This document shows positions 8,482-12,497 of a DNA stretch of 12,497 bases, piece by piece (the stretch's first letter is position 1; each line of letters begins with the position of its first letter). Location of the stretch: positions 51,092 through 63,588 of the forward strand of contig NW_003119433.1 in the NCBI RefSeq assembly GCF_000003605.2. The letters run 5' to 3'. The position numbers and the translations under genes are program-made. The notes under the pieces are model-generated. The model did no database searches and was not told where the DNA came from. It was given only the letters and a program-made list of their open reading frames with translations. The DNA comes from Saccoglossus kowalevskii. Its lineage: Eukaryota; Hemichordata; Enteropneusta; Harrimaniidae.

Positions 8482-8766
8482 TTGTGGTTCAACGCTACTG
8501 ACTCTGAGACTTTGTGGAACTATTTCACATGCATGGGCGGGGGATTGAACGCATCTTGGAGGCAGTGTGATCAAATATACGCGCTCAGAGACTTCTTCGG
8601 GTCAAAACGACTGAACGATCGTGTCAGTAAACAACACAACGCCAAGGGGAATGATCACATCTCGTTGATGAAATATCTGCAGTATCCTGTGGTCGAAGGA
8701 AAGTGTCTGGATTGCTTCACGCATCTTCGAATTGTTGCAAAAAAGGAATCATCGTGCCAGTTATAA
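8482..8766 (+). CDS. Unrecognised open frame abutting the 3' LTR
   Basis: This is a frame of about 94 codons closed by TAA 8764-8766 inside the LTR. The first ATG is at 8533, giving 77 residues. I do not recognise it. Codons often end in C or G and CpG is frequent, unlike the neighbouring element DNA. Composition is soluble, with several Cys and Trp (WNYFTCMGGGLNASW, then CLDC) and no membrane segment. It does not look like Gag or Env. It could be a captured host exon, the end of an accessory ORF or chance. The final codons overlap the purine tract and LTR, so the original C-terminus, if any, is lost. Confidence 0.25.
   Translation: MWFNATDSETLWNYFTCMGGGLNASWRQCDQIYALRDFFGSKRLNDRVSKQHNAKGNDHISLMKYLQYPVVEGKCLDCFTHLRIVAKKESSCQL
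8739..8748 (+). other. Polypurine tract, plus-strand primer
   Basis: AAAAAAGGAA lies six bases before the TG that opens the 3' LTR. This is where plus-strand synthesis of LTR elements is primed, although most tracts touch the LTR more closely. Confidence 0.55.
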
Positions 8767-10082
8767 TAATCATGAGTAATTAAGTTACCGAGACTTTGAC
8801 ATTGTCGTTTTGTGCATACCGTGCCTGAATCATATCACTGACATTCAAGAGACAGTGAGAACCGGATTTATGTAACCAGATTAAGCAAACCAGAACAACG
8901 GTGATATATAGGTTGACCATCATATGCGAACATTGGGTCTATGATCGAGCCATTGAACTTTAACTGTATGTTAAAAAGACTTTTCGAGCTGTTGTTTTAG
9001 GAACTTATTGAGTTATAATATTGTGTTTTATTGTGGCAAATGTTTGTTAGATGGCTCTGTTATAGTTTATGAGAGGTTAGAGCTCATTATTTGTATGCGA
9101 ATTGCATACACATCGTTATATTGATATTTACTGTCAATTTTGTTGATCAATAGAGAACTCTATGATTGTAAGTTAGAGCGCCCTCAGAGTTCAACTATAT
9201 AGTTACGTTTATGGCCATCTATGTTTTGATGTAAAATTGCCCAAGGGTCATGCCGAAATTCTTATTGGCTTTACCAGTTGTATACTTGCTTATATTCATT
9301 GCTTAACTGTGTTTAAGCTTTAAGTCCTGTGACAATTGTGTTTTTGCATATGTGATAAGATATCTAACTGTATAACTTTTGTCTAAATGAGAAAGGTATT
9401 TTTGATTGCATCTTTACTGCAAATTATGGTGGATACGGGCATATGCGGATGCTGATGATTTATACATTGGTGAGGTATCTGTGGAACACAAGTGTATGGT
9501 AAAGTACTTGTATTTTATTGACCAATGATAGTCAGGCAGTTCAGTTACTATTTGTGTGATTTATTGCCGATGAAGCCGCCTGTACGAGCTCAATGTGAAA
9601 GAAGATGAGTTTGAATACTTTGTGTATAATTCATGCAATAGCTGATTTATTGAGATAGTTGCTACCCTTGTGGGAAGCGGAGTATTGTTACTAAACTGTT
9701 TAGGTACCAGTGCTGTTACTTGTGTAGACTAGCTACAATTTGGGTGATAGCATTGGTCACTAGAGGGAGCCCTTTCATCTATTTGAGATTACTTGTATGG
9801 AGTATTGGAGTTTTCTTATATTCATGTCAGAATTGATATGAATGTAATAGTGTTATTATTGAATACCGTTATGTTGTGTTATTGTTAATAAGACGGTTGG
9901 CATATTTGCCTTTGAATATACTTTGGTGTACTGTGTAGTTGCTGAACAACTTTGATCACTATCGACTGAGTGAAGACTTGTGTGTCTGCTTGTTGTAAAC
10001 GCTATCCCAATGCGATTTTTGATGATAAATTTTATTCTGGAACCCCCCTGGATCACATGACTGTAACCAGACAGATGTGACA
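8755..10082 (+). repeat. 3' LTR of gypsy element
   Basis: It runs from TGCCAG to TGTGACA (TG...CA), 1328 bases, and matches the 5' LTR from 8758. It is the longer copy: 9337-9363 and 9382-9404 are missing upstream, and two short stretches differ (about 9426-9433 and 9924-9936). Several differences are CG in the 5' copy and CA or TG here (for example 8772, the CCGG/CCAG near 8877, and 9851), as expected for decay of methylated CpG. The polyadenylation signal reads AATAAG at 9887-9892. Confidence 0.9.
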
Positions 10083-10250
10083 TAAGGAAGTAAGAAATAA
10101 ATGAATACAATAAGTATACATAGAATGAATGAATGGGCGTAAACTGGATGCTCGCGTTTTTCTTTCTTCCGCATACACGAAATTATCATTCAGTGATAAC
10201 GCCCTCACACACATTATTTTAAAATATACATACTATTTTAACATACACGC
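10083..10250. other. Unique spacer between LTR and satellite
   Basis: This AT-rich stretch has no gene. It contains AATAAA (10096-10101), 14 bases past the LTR end. It also holds an inverted pair GGGCGT (10135-10140) / ACGCCC (10199-10204) enclosing TTATCA / TGATAA (10183-10199). None of the LINE sequence left of the 5' LTR continues here. Confidence 0.5.
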
Positions 10251-10386
10251 AATCATTCCATAAAATTATTTACAATGACTATGGAATCCTTCCGTATTTA
10301 CAATGACTATGAAATCCTTCCATATTTACAATGACTATGAAATCCTTTCATATTTACAATGACTATGGAATCCTTCCATATTTACA

Positions 10387-11944
10387 ATGACTATGGAATC
10401 CTTCCATATTCACAATGACTATGGAATCCTTCCATATTTACAATGACTATGAAATCCTTCCATATTTACAAGGACTATGAAATCCTTTCATATTTACAAT
10501 GACAATGGAATCCTTCCATATTTACACTGACTATGGAATCCTTCCATATTTACACTGACTATGGAATCCTTTCGTATTTACAATGACTATGAAATCCTTC
10601 CATATTTACAATGACTATGAAATCCTTCCATATTTACAATGACTATGGAATTCTTTCATATTTACAATCCTCGGGGGCAGAGCTACGTCACGGACGTTCT
10701 ACGTTGCTAAGACGCGCACCACTGTACCACGTATTTCTATGGGCTTTGTGCGTGCTGCTGTGGAACGCCAGTGGAGCCGGTGAAAACTCGAGAAAACAAC
10801 ACAAACTCAACTTCGAAGTAATCCTGAACAACCAAATTCATATATGTTACACACGTAGGGCTAATCTTGTTACACTGTTCAGGGGACTCTCAACAACCAT
10901 AGCAAAGTACCGTTTTCTGTGAGTTTTTGGTCTTTGTTTTCACCGCGAAGGTTGCCAGGCGGTAGAAAATACCCGGATGTCCGCCCCCGAGGATAACTAT
11001 GGAATCCTTCCATATTTACATTGACTATGGAATCGTTCCATATTTACAATGACTATGGAATCATTCCATATTTACAATGATTATGAAATCCTTCCATGTT
11101 TACAAGGACTACAAAATCCTTTCATATTTACAATGACTATGGAATCCTTCCGTATTTACACTGACTATGGAATCCTTCCATATTTACACTGACTATGGAA
11201 TCCTTTCGTATTTACAATGACTATGAAATCCTTCCATATTTACAATGACTATGGAATCCTTCCATATTTACAATGACTGTGAAATCCTTCCATATTTACA
11301 ATGACTATGGAATCCTTTCATATTTACATTGACTATGGAATCCTTCCACATTTACAATGACTATGGAATCATTCCATATTTACAATGACTATGAAATCGT
11401 TCCATATTTACAATGACTATGAAATCCTTCCATATTTACAATGACTATGAAATCCTTCCATATTTACAATGACTATGGAATCCTTTCTTATTTACAATGA
11501 CTACGAAATCCTTCCATATTTACAATGACTATGGAATCCTTTCATATTTACAATAACTATGGAATCCTTCCATATTTACACTGACTATGAAATCATTTCA
11601 TATTTACAATGACTATGGAATCCTTTCATATTTACATTGACTATGGAATCCTTCCACATTTACAATGACTATGGAATCATTCCATATTTACAATGACTAT
11701 GAAATCGTTCCATATTTACAATGACTATGAAATCCTTCCATATTTACAATGACTATGAAATCCTTCCATATTTACAATGACTATGGAATCCTTTCTTATT
11801 TACAATGACTACGAAATCCTTCCATATTTACAATGACTATGGAATCCTTTCATATTTACAATAACTATGGAATCCTTCCATATTTACACTGACTATGAAA
11901 TCATTTCATATTTACAATGACTATGGAATCCTTTCATATTTACA
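10387..11944 (+). repeat. 308-bp higher-order repeat, 11 monomers per unit
   Basis: Variant monomers recur every 308 bases (11 x 28). The TTGACTATGG variant starts at 11021, 11329 and 11637. The CAAGGACTA and TTTCGTA variants lie 634 bases apart (10472 and 11106; 10574 and 11208), which is 308 plus the 326 bases added by the inserted element. Units: 10387-11020 (interrupted), 11021-11328, 11329-11636, 11637-11944. The last two appear identical by eye, and the first two share variants with each other. Confidence 0.85.
10669..10992. mobile_element. MITE-like element inserted in the satellite
   Basis: A 324-base GC- and CpG-rich block interrupts the array. Its ends are perfect 10-base inverted repeats, CCTCGGGGGC (10669-10678) and GCCCCCGAGG (10983-10992), each flanked by AT (10667-10668 and 10993-10994). 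Removing the block and one AT restores a normal monomer variant (TTTACAATAACTATGG, found elsewhere in the array) and the 28-base register. This fits transposition with a 2-base AT duplication; an 11-base repeat with no duplication fits the same bases. No transposase is encoded: the only open frame (about 10611-10922) starts in satellite and is not recognisable. It is most likely a non-autonomous DNA element. A CRE-like TACGTCAC lies at 10684-10691. Confidence 0.75.
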
Positions 11945-12497
11945 TTAACTATGGAATCCTTCCATATTTACACTGACTATGAAATCCTTTCATATTTACA
12001 ATGACTATGGAATCCTTTCATATTTACAATGACTATGAAATCCTTCCATATTTACAATGACTACGAAATCCTTTCATATTTACAATAACTATGGAATCCT
12101 TCCATATTTACAATGACTACGGAATTCTTTCATATTTACAATAACTATGGAATCCTTCCATATTTACACTGACTATGGAATCCTTTCATATTTACAATGA
12201 CTATGGAATCCTTTCATATTTACAATGACTGTGAAATACTTCCATATTTACAATGACTATGGAATCCTTTCATATTTACAATGACTATGAAATCATTCCA
12301 TATTTACAATGACTATGAAATCCTTCCATATTTACAATGACTATGAAATCCTTTCATATTTGCAAAGACTACGAAATCCTTCCATATTTACAACGACCAT
12401 GGAATCCTTCCATATTTACAAAGAGTATGAAATCCTTCCATATTTACAAGGACTACGAAATCCTTCCATATTTATAAGGACTTTGAAATCCTTTCAC

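Larger units (their letters stand above)
1076..10082 (+). mobile_element. Ty3/gypsy LTR retrotransposon, defective, gag-less
   Basis: Two direct repeats of about 1.3 kb flank a region holding, in order, a primer binding site, protease, reverse transcriptase, RNase H and integrase domains, and a purine tract. RT-RH before IN is the Ty3/gypsy (Metaviridae) order. The protein resembles the metazoan pol type often annotated as K02A2.6-like. There is no gag and no recognisable env. Pol has in-frame stops at 3454, 3595, 5104, 5421 and 6651 and frame changes near 3068, 3200 and 5355, plus disruption at the protease active site near 2490. The 3' LTR begins TG and ends CA; the 5' LTR matches it only from 1079. 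No target-site duplication is visible (upstream atata or tatta, downstream taagg), so one end may have been rearranged after insertion. Transcripts could still be made from the LTRs, and movement would need proteins from another copy. Confidence 0.93.
10251..12497 (+). repeat. 28-bp satellite array, about 68 copies
   Basis: Head-to-tail monomers of 28 bases are best described as ATTTACAATGACT followed by ATGGAATCCTTCCAT. The register is kept across the array. The left edge is a degenerate monomer (10251-10275) with about five extra bases; the right edge is not reached, but monomers from about 12360 are more diverged. 28 is not a multiple of three and the frames are interrupted, so it is not coding. 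The last 15 bases of the monomer form a 6-bp perfect inverted repeat around TCC. Length, periodicity and higher-order structure are those of satellite DNA (pericentromeric, subtelomeric or interspersed), but the location cannot be told from here. Confidence 0.95.

Noticed and set aside
9856-10189. Minus-strand open frames over the 3' LTR end and spacer
   Set aside because: They start in the spacer and run into LTR sequence, are unlike the LINE tail on the left and show no domain.
10611-10922. 103-residue frame across the satellite and inserted element as a transposase
   Set aside because: It starts in satellite DNA, has no DDE or DNA-binding motif and is too short.
10251-12497. CRISPR array, because of regular short repeats
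   Set aside because: There are no unique spacers: the 28-base units are directly adjacent and all alike, in a eukaryotic transposon context.

Overview
The window looks like repeat-rich, AT-rich intergenic DNA from a metazoan, most plausibly a marine invertebrate (mollusc, lancelet, cnidarian or similar). This rests on the type of transposable elements present, a decayed L1/Tx1-like LINE and a Ty3/gypsy element primed by a metazoan-type tRNA-Lys, plus a long satellite array. There is no bacterial gene organisation. No intact host gene is supported; the species cannot be fixed from the sequence alone.

Layout. 1-358: AT-rich DNA with nothing recognisable. 359-1078 (minus): the C-terminal part of a LINE ORF2 (zinc-knuckle region and tail), broken by frameshifts and a stop. 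1076-10082 (plus): one Ty3/gypsy LTR retrotransposon, about 9.0 kb. It has a 5' LTR (1079-2345), a tRNA-Lys-like primer binding site (2350-2369), a pol region in the order protease, reverse transcriptase, RNase H, integrase and a long C-terminal extension (about 2479-7106), a 1.65 kb non-coding 3' region, a purine tract (8739-8748) and a 3' LTR (8755-10082). Gag is missing. The protease active site is unreadable and pol carries five in-frame stops and at least three frame changes, so this copy cannot move by itself. RT, RNase H and integrase catalytic residues are nevertheless still present. The LTRs differ by roughly 2.5-3% plus several indels, so the insertion is not recent.

10083-10250 is a short unique spacer. 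From about 10251 to the end of the window runs a satellite of 28-bp monomers (about 68 copies), organised over much of its length into 11-monomer, 308-bp higher-order units. Two adjacent units (11329-11636 and 11637-11944) look identical. A 324-bp GC- and CpG-rich element with 10-bp terminal inverted repeats (10669-10992) has inserted into the array, with an AT target duplication and a recoverable empty site.

The least explained parts are: (1) the CpG-rich, promoter-like stretch at 8300-8754 just upstream of the 3' LTR, with a CCAAT box, a CRE-like site, ATGGCG and an open frame unlike its surroundings; (2) the MITE-like element in the satellite; and (3) the hairpin-forming satellite monomer, whose two main variable positions pair with each other in the stem.
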